A stretch of DNA of 14,146 bases, taken from positions 1 through 14,146 of the forward strand of contig SGPL01000719.1 of the NCBI GenBank assembly GCA_004802705.1. Direction: 5' to 3'. The position numbers and the translations under genes are program-made. This document shows positions 1-8,618 of this stretch, one piece after another. Within the stretch, counting starts at the first letter, position 1; every line of letters starts with the position of its first letter. The notes below the pieces were generated by a model. It ran no database searches and had not been told where the DNA came from. It was given only the letters and a program-made list of their open reading frames with translations. Source of the DNA: Bondarzewia mesenterica. Taxonomy: Eukaryota; Basidiomycota; Agaricomycetes; Russulales; Bondarzewiaceae.

Positions 1-457
1 TGTGGGAAGGCGGTGGGGAAATGGGCTGTGCGCAGACTCTGAGCGGCGCCGGTGATGATGCAGATGCACCGAGGAGATCCTCGACCATTCGCTCGTCTTC
101 CATGTCGTCCAAGTCGACCTCTCTGAGATCGTCCATGGCTATGCTGCTGCTGCGCCGCCGATGGGTGTCATCCCAGTGGAAGCTGGAGGACGAAGGCGTG
201 CGTGCTGTGGGGGTGTTGCAACGCGGGGGGATGGCGCTTCTGCGGGGGAAGCTCTGTGCATTTGGGGACGGAGTGGATTGACCGAACAAGGTCTGAGCGA
301 GCTGGGCCTGACATTAAATAAAAAAGGCGAGTTTGATATCGGTGGGGAAATGAAGAGGGAGAAGGGTGCGTACGTGGAGAAGGGCCAGATCAATGGCTTC
401 CTGGCCGATGTGGTTGGAGTTGAACGAATTTACGAGGTCGTCGACGGAGCAGCTCAT
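1..457 (-). CDS. Unrecognised acidic/Ser-Pro-rich protein, 5' part (runs off left edge)
   Basis: Two exons are visible: 457 down to 374 (28 codons, starting MSCSVDDLVNSF) and 307 down to the window edge (about 102 codons). They are separated by a 66-bp phase-0 intron (308-373) with GTACGC donor and GTCAG acceptor. The joined frame is open for about 130 residues. It begins with a short helical-looking N-terminus (DLVNSFNSNHIGQEAIDLA), continues AQLAQTLFGQ, then a Pro/Ser/Thr-rich stretch (PTARTPSSSSF), an RRRSSS patch, and an acidic block (DDLREVDLDDMEDERMVEDLL) near residues 86-106. No catalytic domain is visible. It resembles uncharacterised Agaricomycete proteins, but I cannot give a function. 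The start at 457 is chosen because a TATA box lies about 60 bp upstream and the CT-rich stretch between them is typical of fungal transcription starts. In-frame ATGs further upstream (about 541 and 508) would put the TATA box near or inside the coding region. The 3' end is outside the window. Confidence 0.72.
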
Positions 458-515
458 TCGTGCGAGTGGTGGGAGAAGACGGGGGAGCGAGAGGGAGGAG
501 GGACTCATTAGAGGG

Positions 516-521
516 TTTATA
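516..521 (-). promoter_or_regulatory. TATA box of the left-edge minus-strand gene
   Basis: TATAAA is read on the minus strand about 60 bp upstream of the ATG at 457. A pyrimidine-rich tract (minus strand, about 505-465) follows, as expected around a fungal transcription start. The role is inferred from sequence and spacing only. Confidence 0.5.
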
Positions 522-1277
522 GCGGGACGGCATCTGAGCATGATACTTGCCAAAGAAGGAGCGACGTCCCTGGCTGCGTCCTCGGCAGTGCTCGGCTCGA
601 TTCGGACCGGCTTCCTCCTACGGCCCTCCCGCCGGTTTTACGAGTTGTGCAAGCCAACCTCGACCAGCCTCGACGGCGTCATAGCGCTTCCTCCCGTGCA
701 ACGCGCTATCCAGGCTCGTCTTGCCAGGCCCCGGTCCTGAAGCGAAGCCTCTGATAACATTCACGTACCCAGCTGCGCTCTCGTAAGTACTGCCTCCGTG
801 ACGCTCTTCTCCGCGTCTCCTGGCAGTCAGTGTGTGGAGAGCAATGACACGCGAGCCATGTGCGTCCTTCTCTTCTCAGATCCAGAGTGTTTCAGAATTT
901 CTCCCCGCCTTCCCCACCTGGAGAAGATCGTCCAACGGCCTTCGATATGAACTACAAATCTCGCGCGAGGGTTTCTAACGCTCGCTTCTCCTCTTCTAGA
1001 CCCTCAGTCCTCCTCAGTTGGTAATTATAAACCCCCGTTCCATGGCATGCTCGCACAACGCAACGACTTCTATCACCACACGTTCTCGCAATCCACCGTA
1101 TTCCATCTCGCTTCATGCGCTCTCCCGGCCGGCCCTTGTGGCGCCCCTTCCCATGCCTATTCGGTGGTAACGCTCGAGCCTCTCGTTTGCTTCACTTGTG
1201 ATCAATCATACACCACATTATGTGTACACGCACTGCGGATCTTCACCTCTTCAGACTGGTCTTATCCACCTCGGTGG

Positions 1278-1495
1278 NTTCTNACATTAACGAGCTGGAT
1301 GAGTTCTCGAGCTTCCATACCGTACATATCCGTGCACCCCGCGGGTCTTTCTTTCTTTGTGCTCCTCCCATCATCATGTGTCTCTTGCATTCTTCCGTGC
1401 CGCCCATTTCCTTGTNCTCGTGTCGATCCAATNCAGTCTCTTCCTCACACATCCACGGTGCTNNTTTTTTGAACGATGAAGAGCACGGAAAACGN
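1278..1495. other. Cluster of ambiguous bases
   Basis: Seven N bases (1278, 1283, 1416, 1433, 1463, 1464, 1495) occur within 218 bp. Only two others exist in the window (3563 and 9411). This marks low-confidence or heterogeneous sequence, so reading frames and motifs here should not be trusted. Confidence 0.9.
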
Positions 1496-1722
1496 GAGGA
1501 CTGAAAAACACGTGTATAGACGCAGTACAAAGCCAGTAACGTATGATTCACCGAGGGCCGATCTGCATGGTGGATCTGGCATGAACTTGCCGGATTGGAA
1601 ATACCCTATTTGCTATTTTTGCTTTGCCGGGTTCTCCTCGGCCCATCTCTCACACGCACGGCCCTCCACTCAACTCCACTCTACACCTTCCAACACCGTA
1701 ACCTCGTCACTTTGAAAATATC

Positions 1723-3668
1723 ATGAACGCGACGCTGCTGAGTATGCAGACCCCTCTTCACGAGCATGCGCGCCCCTTTCTGAAGGACGATCTTCCCTCT
1801 TGTGCTCTGCAGACCCATTCAATATCACGTACCCCACGGCCGTCCAGACCTCCCTTCCCGCAGAGGCCACCCTCGCGCGCTTCGACCCTTCAGGAAGATA
1901 TGTCGTCACCGGCCGAAGCGACGGGTCTGCGGCGGTGTGGGAACTACAGACGCGCGCCGCGGTGCGGTGGCTCGAGGGGCACGTCAAGGGCATCACCAAC
2001 GTCGAGTGCGTTGCCCTCTCACGTAGCACCGGAGTGTTTTTGAGTTCACCATTCGTTTGCGTTTGCGTTTTCGTGTGCGCGTGCGCAGCTGGTCGCGGCA
2101 TTCTCGGTTCGTGCTCACGAGCTCGAAGGACTGGAATGTGATCGTGTGGGACCTCGCGGCGGACGTGGACCCCCCGCAGAGACGCGCGACGGTCCGGTTC
2201 GATGCCCCTGTCAGCTCGGCACACTTTCATCCGCGAAACTGGTCGGTCCTGTTTCTCATCGCGTTCGCGTTCGCGACCGTGTTTTGATTTTGATTTTTTG
2301 CCCAGTCAGATTATACTCGCCCTCCTGAGCACGGGCGACGCGTACCTCGTCGATCTGAGGAAGAAGCACAGAGGTCGGGTGGAGCTCTTTGAAGTGCAGG
2401 AGGAGAGCGACGAGGAAGCGCAGATGTCCGCTCCGAGGTACGGTCATACGTTTCTTTCATGACATCACACAGCAAAGACCATCATCTCCTGCTGCAGATC
2501 TGCCATGACGGTCGCGCGTTTCGACCCTTCCGGGAAACACGTCTTCATCGGGACTTCCGTTGGCTCGATCCTCGTATTCAATACACGAACAAAATCTGTG
2601 GGCCTCGCTTTCGCGTCTCATTCGCAGGCTGTTGAGCGATTTGATTTGATTTTTTCGGTGCAGATGGTGGCCCGGCACAAGATATCCGGCGCAGGCATCC
2701 TGCGGGGACTCGACTTTGCGAAATCAGGCCGGTGAGTTTCCCGTACCCGTACGCATGCACTTCTCCCGCGTTTCTTCAACGGGCCGCCCGCACAGACGCC
2801 TCGTCACGAATTCGTCGGACCGCACCTTGCGACAGTTCAGCTTGCCGACCTACCCACCCCCGAACGCGGACCGAGAATACATTGAGCAGGAATTGGAGCC
2901 TATACACCGATTCAACGACCCTATCAACAGGACGGCGTGGCACGCCATGTCGTACAGTCCCGATGGGGAGTGGCTGGCAGGAGGTGGGACATGCGTTCTC
3001 CTTCCAAGTCGAAGCTTATGTGAACTCTTTGTTCTGTTCAGGTGCGGCCGATCCTGCGACGCACAAGATATATATATGGGATATTTCAAATGACGGGCAG
3101 TTTGCGAGCGCGCTGGACGGGGGGAGGGAGCCGCTGATTCACATTCATGTGCGTGCTTTCCTGGTTCTCTCAGGAAGGGAGGACTGAATGCGCCTTTGGC
3201 GCGCGTCAGTGGCATCCATTCAGACCGGCGATCGCGTCGACGACGAATCAGGGGAATGTGTTGATCTGGCATTGTCCTGCGCCTGAGCGGTGGGGCGCGT
3301 TCGCGGGTGGGTTCGAGGAGGTCGACGAGAATGTGGAGTACGAAGAACGCGAGGATGAGTTTGATATCGTGCGTGATTTTTTTTTAATGTCTTTTTTAAT
3401 ATATATACCATGGCTGGGTTGTGTTGATGGGTTTTGACACGACGAACAGGAGGATGAGAGCGAGCTCGCGCGGCGGAAGATGAAGGAAGAGGACGAGGAG
3501 ATTGATATTTTGAGCGGCGTGGATGTGTCGGGTGAAGACGTCGGAGAACACGTCAGGGCGAANGGGGACAGTGAGGAAGATAATGCTTGGGCGGACGAGG
3601 AGCCTGACGAGGATGTCAGGGGTTGGAAGATGAAGATCGTTATGGAGGACGAGTCGGACATGATGTAG
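1723..3668 (+). CDS. SWD1: COMPASS complex WD40 subunit, RbBP5/Swd1 homologue
   Basis: Swd1/RbBP5 is a WD40 scaffold subunit of the Set1/COMPASS complex that methylates histone H3 lysine 4 in the nucleus. Ten exons join in phase: 1723-1741, 1813-2005, 2089-2241, 2306-2437, 2498-2597, 2664-2731, 2796-2983, 3042-3148, 3210-3368, 3450-3668, giving 445 residues. Introns are 58-83 bp, all GT-AG. The N-terminus reads MNATLLNPF. WD40 blades fill about residues 25-340, with family blocks such as FDPSGRYVVTGRSDG, TSSKDWNVIVWDL, ALLSTGDAYLVDLRKK, TNSSDRTLRQF and DPATHKIYIWDISNDGQF. Residues 356-376 carry EEVDENVEYEERE...FDIEDE, which matches the activation-segment/Ash2-binding motif of human RbBP5. The tail after it is strongly acidic and ends with ESDMM. 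One ambiguous base at 3563 leaves a single Lys/Asn codon undecided. Length and domain order fit fungal Swd1, and I see no break. Identification is strong; the COMPASS role follows from family knowledge. Confidence 0.95.
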
Positions 3669-4051
3669 CTGGTATTTTGGATGATGTATGTTGCGTTGTA
3701 TTGATCAGTCCGCCGGGAACATCAAGCCATGAATTCGTCGGGAGGCCCTAAGCGCAGCTGGGCTAATCAAACGACATTCGATATACGATTGCTATGGTTC
3801 TTTGGATTCATGATGTCCGCGGCGAGTCGGTTGCACGGACGCGCAAATGGAACGGCAGCCACTAGCGCCCATGGGCGGACGACGCGTGCATTCCGGACGC
3901 GTCAGGTGGACCGCCATCTTGTTTACTCTTGTTGGAGCACGCGTCTTCACGCCTTCCGAGCTCGTCCACGCCCAACGCGCGCAATTGAACGATTCGAACA
4001 GACATCAAGGTCTCAACATCCCAAGCGTCGCGCCGCACGAGTTCACGAACA
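3669..4051. promoter_or_regulatory. Intergenic region: Swd1 3' end and Mbp1-like promoter
   Basis: This 383-bp stretch separates two same-strand genes. Open frames inside it show no conserved protein blocks. The left part should hold the Swd1 3' UTR and the right part the promoter and leader of the downstream gene. Its distinctive content is a cluster of three ACGCGT sites at 3882-3944. I see no clear TATA box. Confidence 0.6.
3882..3944. promoter_or_regulatory. Cluster of three MluI cell-cycle boxes (ACGCGT)
   Basis: The palindromic hexamer ACGCGT occurs at 3882-3887, 3897-3902 (inside GACGCGTC, 3896-3903) and 3939-3944, about 110-170 bp upstream of the ATG at 4052. ACGCGT is the known MCB element bound by MBF in yeasts. 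The downstream gene encodes an MBF-type DNA-binding subunit, so self-regulation is a natural inference. The hexamer also occurs singly inside coding regions here (for example 2338), so only the clustering is notable. Confidence 0.55.
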
Positions 4052-6677
4052 ATGCCTCCCGCCGATGGACCGACCATCTTCAAGGTACGTCGTGCTCCTG
4101 TTTTTTTAACTTCTTCCCCGCCTGCTCCCACAAGAGCTGGTCTTCTGGTTGCACGCTCGTTCTCATGCTCTGCCGTGTCACCTAGGCCACGTATAGCGGG
4201 ATCCCCGTGTATGAGATGTAGGTCCGTTCTTATTTGGTCGCGGATGCGCGCTCATGACGATGTGCCTTTTACGCGCCCTTCTAGGATGTGCAAGGGCGTC
4301 GCGGTGATGCGCAGGCGGGCCGACTCGTGGCTCAACGCGACGCAAATCCTCAAGGTCGCTGGATTTGACAAGCCCCAGCGGACACGGGTGCTCGAGCGGG
4401 AGGTGCAGAAGGGCGAGCACGAGAAGGTGCAGGGGGGCTACGGGAAATACCAAGGCGAGTCTTCACACGCATACTCTCTCTTTCCCAGCACGGATGTCTT
4501 GAGGTGATTATGAGGACGTCCTTCATGTGCTGATGCCACCCGGTCCTGGCGATGGGGTTTTCTTTAGGCACTTGGATCCCGCTGGAGAGGGGACTGCTGT
4601 TGGCGAAGCAGTACAACTGCGAGCACGCATTGCGCCCGCTGATCGAGTTTCAACCTGCCGCGAAGAGTCCGCCACTGGCTCCAAAACACCTGGTCGCTAC
4701 GGGCTCGGGGCGTCCCCCGCGACGGACGGCCACGGAGGCGTCCATTGTCGCGAGCCACGCGCGCGCGAGTCGCAAGGTTGTGCCTGAGGTCGATGAGGAG
4801 TCCGTGATCGACAACGTGTCTGTTCGTGGTTCTGAAGACGGGTCCATGACGCCCTCCCCATCGGAGGTGTCTTCTAGCTCACGGACGCCCTCGCCGATAT
4901 TGAGTAGTCCTGAGCCGGGTGGTGTATGGGTTTAATGGTGCGGTCGGCGGTCGGCGGTCTCCGTCTCCCGTTGGGCGAAGGCGTCGGTCGCGACGTACGA
5001 AGGAGCAGCTCGATGGCAGCTCTGACGCGGAGCCGTCGTCGAAAGCGAACGGCGTGGGGGGCGCCAAGTCTTATGGCGACCAAATATTGGAGTACTTCAT
5101 CTCCGACTCGAATCAGATACCGGCTATCCTCGTCAACCCTCCCGCGGATATGGATCCTAACATGGCTATTGACGACGACGGGCACACCGCGCTTCATTGG
5201 GCGTGCGCCATGGGCCGCATCCGCATCGTTAAGCTCCTCCTCTCGGCCGGCGCAGATATCTTCAAGGTGAACAAGGCCGGGCAGACGGCGCTCATGCGCA
5301 GCGTGATGTTTGCGAACAATTATGACGTTCGGAAATTCCCCGAGCTTTACGAGCTGCTGCATCGGTCGACCCTCAACATTGACAATAACAATCGGACGGT
5401 GTTCCATCACATCGTGGACGTAGCTATGTCTAAAGGCAAGACTCACGCGGCGCGGTATTACATGGAGACCGTGCTCAGCCGCCTCTCGGACTACCCCCGA
5501 GAACTGGCGGACATCATCAATTTTCAAGACGAGGATGGCGAGAGCGCGCTGACGATGGCCGCGCGATGCAGGAGCAAACGGCTCGTCAAACTTCTCATTG
5601 ACCACGGCGCGGACCCCAAGATCGCCAATCGCGACGGCAAGAGCACGGAGGACTATATCCTGGAAGACGAACGCTTCCGCTCGTCGCCCGTGCTGCCGTC
5701 CCGCGCGGCGGCGATGTCGTTCCGCAACGCCCAAGCGGCGTACCCGCCTCTCCAGGCGCCGCCAAACTACGCCTTTGCTCTCGCGAACGGCGACAAACCG
5801 CCCTTGCATTATTCTGTGGCCGGACAAAAGGCCAGCACGCGTTGCATCACGGACATGGCGAGCATGCTGGACAGCTTGGCGGCGTCGTTCGATCAGGAGC
5901 TCAGGGACAAGGAGCGCGACTTGAACCAGGCGCACGCCCTGCTCGGCAACATCCAGGCGGAGATCTTGGAGAGCCAGCGGGCGGTTGGCCAGCTCAAGGT
6001 GCAGTCCCAGGGGCTGCAGGACACGAAGCAGGCTTTGAAGGAGATGGAGAGGGAGTTTATCGTGAAGATGGGCAAGCGGTATCGGCTTGGGTGGGAGAAG
6101 TGGGTGAAGGACGAGGAGGAAAGGGAGAAGGCCATTCGGGAAGCGGCGAATGGCGAACTGGCGGTCGTCCCGAGCATTCAGCTCTACCCTGAAGAGGACG
6201 AAGCCATGGTGGAGGAGGAGGGAGTCGAGGACCAGGAGAACGTGAAGGGCAAGCGGAAGGCCCCTGCGCAAGAGGATGTGACGGATTTGTTGGAGCTGTA
6301 CGCTAACATCCCGGCGGATCCGGAGACGCTGCGACATGCGTGCGAGGCGCTCAGGGTGGATCTGGCGAAGCACAGGAAGCGGAGGAAGGAGGTGTTTGAG
6401 GAGTATGTTGCCTTTCAGGCGGAGGCTGGGACGAGCGGGAAGATGAACGAGTATAGAAGGCTGATCGCGGCTGGGTGTGGTGGGATACCGCCTGCGGAGG
6501 TGGATGGCGTGCTGGCCATGCTCTTGGAGGTATGCGCTCTTCCGCTTCAGATTTGATCGAGTTGAGTCTCAGTTTTTTTTTTCTATCCAGTCCTTGGAAT
6601 CTGAAGAACCCAGTTCATCGTCTGTAGCCTGGAGTGGTGCGACCACGCAGCCTCTCAAACCTGTGTCCGTCGGATAG
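4052..6677 (+). CDS. MBP1: APSES/ankyrin transcription factor, Mbp1-like MBF DNA-binding subunit
   Basis: Mbp1-type proteins bind MluI boxes and, with Swi6-type partners, drive G1/S transcription in the nucleus. Exons: 4052-4084, 4186-4217, 4285-4454, 4568-about 4923, about 5009-6529 and 6591-6677. The product is about 732 residues, or about 760 if 4924-5008 is coding. The APSES DNA-binding domain covers residues 12-105 and shows [20 protein letters not shown] and [19 protein letters not shown], continuing into [10 protein letters not shown] Ser/Pro-rich linker follows, including [17 protein letters not shown]. Two ankyrin-type repeats are clear ([16 protein letters not shown] near residue 252, [16 protein letters not shown] near 371), with more degenerate ones between. 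A coiled coil spans about 482-548, as in the Swi6-binding C-terminal half of the family. Intron 4455-4567 has a GC donor. The frame changes once near 4904-4935, and this must be resolved either by an 85-bp intron or by a 1-base sequence error or frameshift. Family assignment is firm; only the linker is uncertain. Confidence 0.92.
4455..4567 (+). other. GC-AG intron inside the APSES domain
   Basis: The conserved block [13 protein letters not shown] is restored only if exon 3 ends at 4454 (CAA G) and exon 4 begins at 4568 (GC ACT TGG). The intron then starts GCGAGT and ends CTTTAG, making it a GC-AG intron of 113 bp, phase 1. The context AAG|GCGAGT fits the strong match to U1 expected of GC donors. 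The nearest GT (4459) would put the next exon out of frame with GTWIP. If the intron is retained, translation stops at 4505-4507. Confidence 0.85.
4924..5008 (+). other. Disputed segment: 85-bp intron or frame-shifted coding sequence
   Basis: The upstream frame ends in TAA at 4933-4935. The downstream frame is blocked by TGA at 4901-4903, so the switch must lie after 4903. A phase-0 intron 4924-5008 (GTATGG donor, GAGCAG acceptor) gives a fully open mRNA, but it lacks a good branch site and has a purine-rich end. Alternatively, one extra base near GGTGGTG shifts the frame, and the segment encodes [10 protein letters not shown] followed by an Arg-rich stretch ([19 protein letters not shown]) that looks like a nuclear localisation signal. 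Confidence 0.5.
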
Positions 6678-6997
6678 AATTTCATGTTGTTAATTGGCTT
6701 GGTTGCTTTTCTGATGCCCTTCGTACCTTGCCTGTGCGGACGATGAGTCTCGTTATTACGATTGGTTGTTTTTCTAATCGTGTACTGCCATGGTGTATTT
6801 ATCTACGGTACTGTAGCAAGTGTCTTTTTGCATGAACATTGGTCTGCCCGACATGACGGGTGTCATCTAGCTTATGTCACGTGCAAGTAAATCGCAAGAA
6901 GATTCGGAGCAGTTGTTTAGACTGACCACCACTTCATCCGTCTCTTGCTCTGCCGGGTTAGGCCCTCCCCACCTGACTGCCCGGGTTTCCTCAAAAA
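6678..6997. promoter_or_regulatory. Intergenic region: Mbp1-like 3' end and uL24m promoter
   Basis: This 320-bp stretch lies between two same-strand genes and has no convincing coding frame. The left part is T-rich and should be 3' UTR and terminator. A short inverted repeat, ATGAC-GGGT-GTCAT (6853-6866), lies about 130-145 bp upstream of the next start. The ATG at 6998 is preceded by six A residues, a favourable fungal start context. Confidence 0.5.
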
Positions 6998-8328
6998 ATG
7001 TCGTTGAGTTTCCATCAATTTCGATTGGCATCTTGGACCAATCGCTCATGGACAAAGAACTGGCGCCATTTGCTGCCTGTTCCCCGTCACTGGACTAAAC
7101 GGCCCTCGTGGAGCGACCCCATCATCAAGGTCACTAAGCCAAAGGATCGCATAAAGTACTGGAATATCGTGCCAGGAGACCAGGTTCGCGTGCGCGGGGA
7201 CGACAGCGGGAAGATCCTTGTAGTGGCGCAGATAAACAAGTTGACGAACCGCGTCCTTTTGACGGGAACGGGCGAGCGAGTGCGTTTCCATCACCCCTTT
7301 CTCTTTTCCTCTTTTCGTATCTCGTTTTATGGGATGTGCGTGCTAATGGTCGGACGCCTCGGTTGGTCCGGGGGGTTTAGTCGACGAGGGGTTTTATAAA
7401 TGTGCATTATTCGAGGTGCCAACTGTTCATAGGCAACCTTGAGTTTCCGTCGACGGGCAAGTCGACGGAGCCTCGCGTCGTCCCGTACGTCTCTCTCTCT
7501 GTCTTCAATTTTATTATCATATAGCCGCTGTCTTCTCGCTCACGGGCGCGTCAGGGTCTTTGCGGAGCGTCTGGGCACGTCGAAGCCGTTCTGGCATCGC
7601 ACCTTGCACCGCTTCCACTGGGACCGCTTCGCCGCCACGACCACCCCACGACTTCCTGGTCAGACCAAGGAGACCGCTAAAACGAAGATTCCTTGGCCAA
7701 AGTTGCCAGAAATACCTGAATACGAGCGTGCGTTGTGAACTGCCCGCCTGTCTATCCTATATTTTTTTTTCTCAACTCGAACCGTGCTCCAGCTACATTA
7801 TACGATACCACGCCCGAGGCCGTTCTGGAGGTCACTTACAAGCCATTCAGCCTCCCGGCAGAACTCAAAGCCCCCGTGCCCGAATGGTCCGCGGAGAAGG
7901 CCTACATACGGTCGCTCTTCAATCCCAAAGCGCTCCCCCTCGATGCCTCCGCGCCCGTCGAAGTGCACCTCCAAAAAGAACTGAGCAACCCGCATGGGCG
8001 CGCGAAGAAACAGGCGCGCTGGAAGGCGACGCAGGAGCAGCGCAAGCGTCTGTTGGCGGAGTACATCCGCGCGGAGCTGAAGGAGCTCAAGGGACGCACG
8101 CGCGCCGATGCGCGCGCGGAAGCGATGTGGAAGTGGAATCAGAGACTGGCGGACGACAGGGCTGCGGAGCGGAAGAGGAGGTGGAGGAACAGAGGCGCGG
8201 AGACGCGTGTGGAGAGGAGGAAGGTCAGGCGGGAGAGGAAGGTCAGGAAGGAGGGCGAGAGGCTGAAGAAGTTGGTGTTGAAGGAGGCGCCGAACCAGAT
8301 CATCCCGCCGTCGGTCACTGCAGCGTAG
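6998..8328 (+). CDS. MRPL40: Mitochondrial ribosomal protein uL24m (KOW domain)
   Basis: This looks like the uL24 protein of the mitochondrial large ribosomal subunit, called MRPL40 in budding yeast and MRPL24 in humans. Four exons join in phase: 6998-7279, 7381-7484, 7555-7727, 7793-8328, giving 364 residues. The first about 40 residues are basic and rich in Arg, Trp and Ser with almost no acid, as in a mitochondrial presequence. A KOW-type segment follows (residues about 57-84, VPGDQVRVRGDDSGKILVVAQ). Exon 2 must start at 7381 because only then is the block VHYSRCQLFIGNLEFP read through; the TAG at 7431-7432 is not the acceptor. The C-terminal third (about 252-364) is highly basic and predicted helical, with many Arg-Lys-Glu repeats, and makes the protein much longer than bacterial L24 (about 100 residues). 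Such extensions are common in fungal mitoribosomal proteins. The family call is good; the exact symbol is by analogy. Confidence 0.87.
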
Positions 8329-8618
8329 ATGCTGTGGACATGCGCACGCTTACATTAGTCGCGATTATTTTTTGCTCTCCTGTCTTCAGAGCTTCACGTC
8401 TGGTCAAGCATGACCTGCATGCGAGTACTAATGACATCTGCAGTACTTGAACACTGCTCGCCCATCTCAGTCTTGTTCTCGTTTGTGGGTGGTATATGAA
8501 TGCAACCAGTAAACGGCGTATGTGCAAGTAACTTATGAGCTCGAGTTGACCTTGGTCACACCGGATCGGGACGGCTCGCAACCCAAGGCGCGTTGCTTGA
8601 ATCTTGCCCCCGGCGACG
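8329..8618. other. Intergenic spacer between uL24m and the nucleoside transporter
   Basis: This 290-bp spacer lies between same-strand genes. I see no coding frame with conserved blocks, no RNA gene and no clear TATA box. It should contain the uL24m 3' UTR and the transporter promoter. Confidence 0.4.

Larger units (their letters stand above)
458..1722. other. Gene-poor interval between two divergent genes
   Basis: No recognisable protein is encoded on either strand. It is the region between divergent starts at 457 (minus) and 1723 (plus), so it should hold both promoters. Seven ambiguous bases lie here (1278, 1283, 1416, 1433, 1463, 1464, 1495), so assembly quality is low in 1278-1495. Visible elements are a plus-strand TATAAA at 1026-1031, a CT-rich tract at about 1636-1705 just before the next start, and plus-strand splice-like signals at 783, 879 and 975-999. 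Several open frames of up to 141 codons cross the region but contain Ns, lack conserved blocks and are probably chance. Confidence 0.6.

Noticed and set aside
1047..1472. A 141-codon plus-strand open frame in the gene-poor interval
   Set aside because: It includes several N bases, has Ser/Cys/Pro-rich low-information sequence with no conserved motif, and has no supporting splice structure.
4804..4907. A possible intron from about 4830 to 4907 to explain the frame change in the Mbp1-like gene
   Set aside because: It would remove the Ser/Pro-rich linker [17 protein letters not shown], which looks like genuine coding sequence, and its acceptor (GAGTAG) lacks a pyrimidine tract.
4874..6373. A 499-codon open frame on the minus strand opposite the Mbp1-like gene
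   Set aside because: It lies entirely antisense to the well-supported ankyrin and coiled-coil coding exon. Its product is biased (Arg, His, Leu, Val rich) without known blocks, as expected from GC-rich codon usage on the other strand.
7432..7439. CATAG acceptor candidate at the start of uL24m exon 2
   Set aside because: Using it would lose VHYSRCQLFI, which is in frame with the following conserved NLEFP block. The TTTAG acceptor at 7380, with a CTAAT branch-like site upstream, keeps both and the correct phase.
7560..8450. A 296-codon plus-strand frame overlapping uL24m
   Set aside because: It reads through introns and in the wrong frame relative to the conserved blocks, and its composition is typical of a shifted shadow frame.
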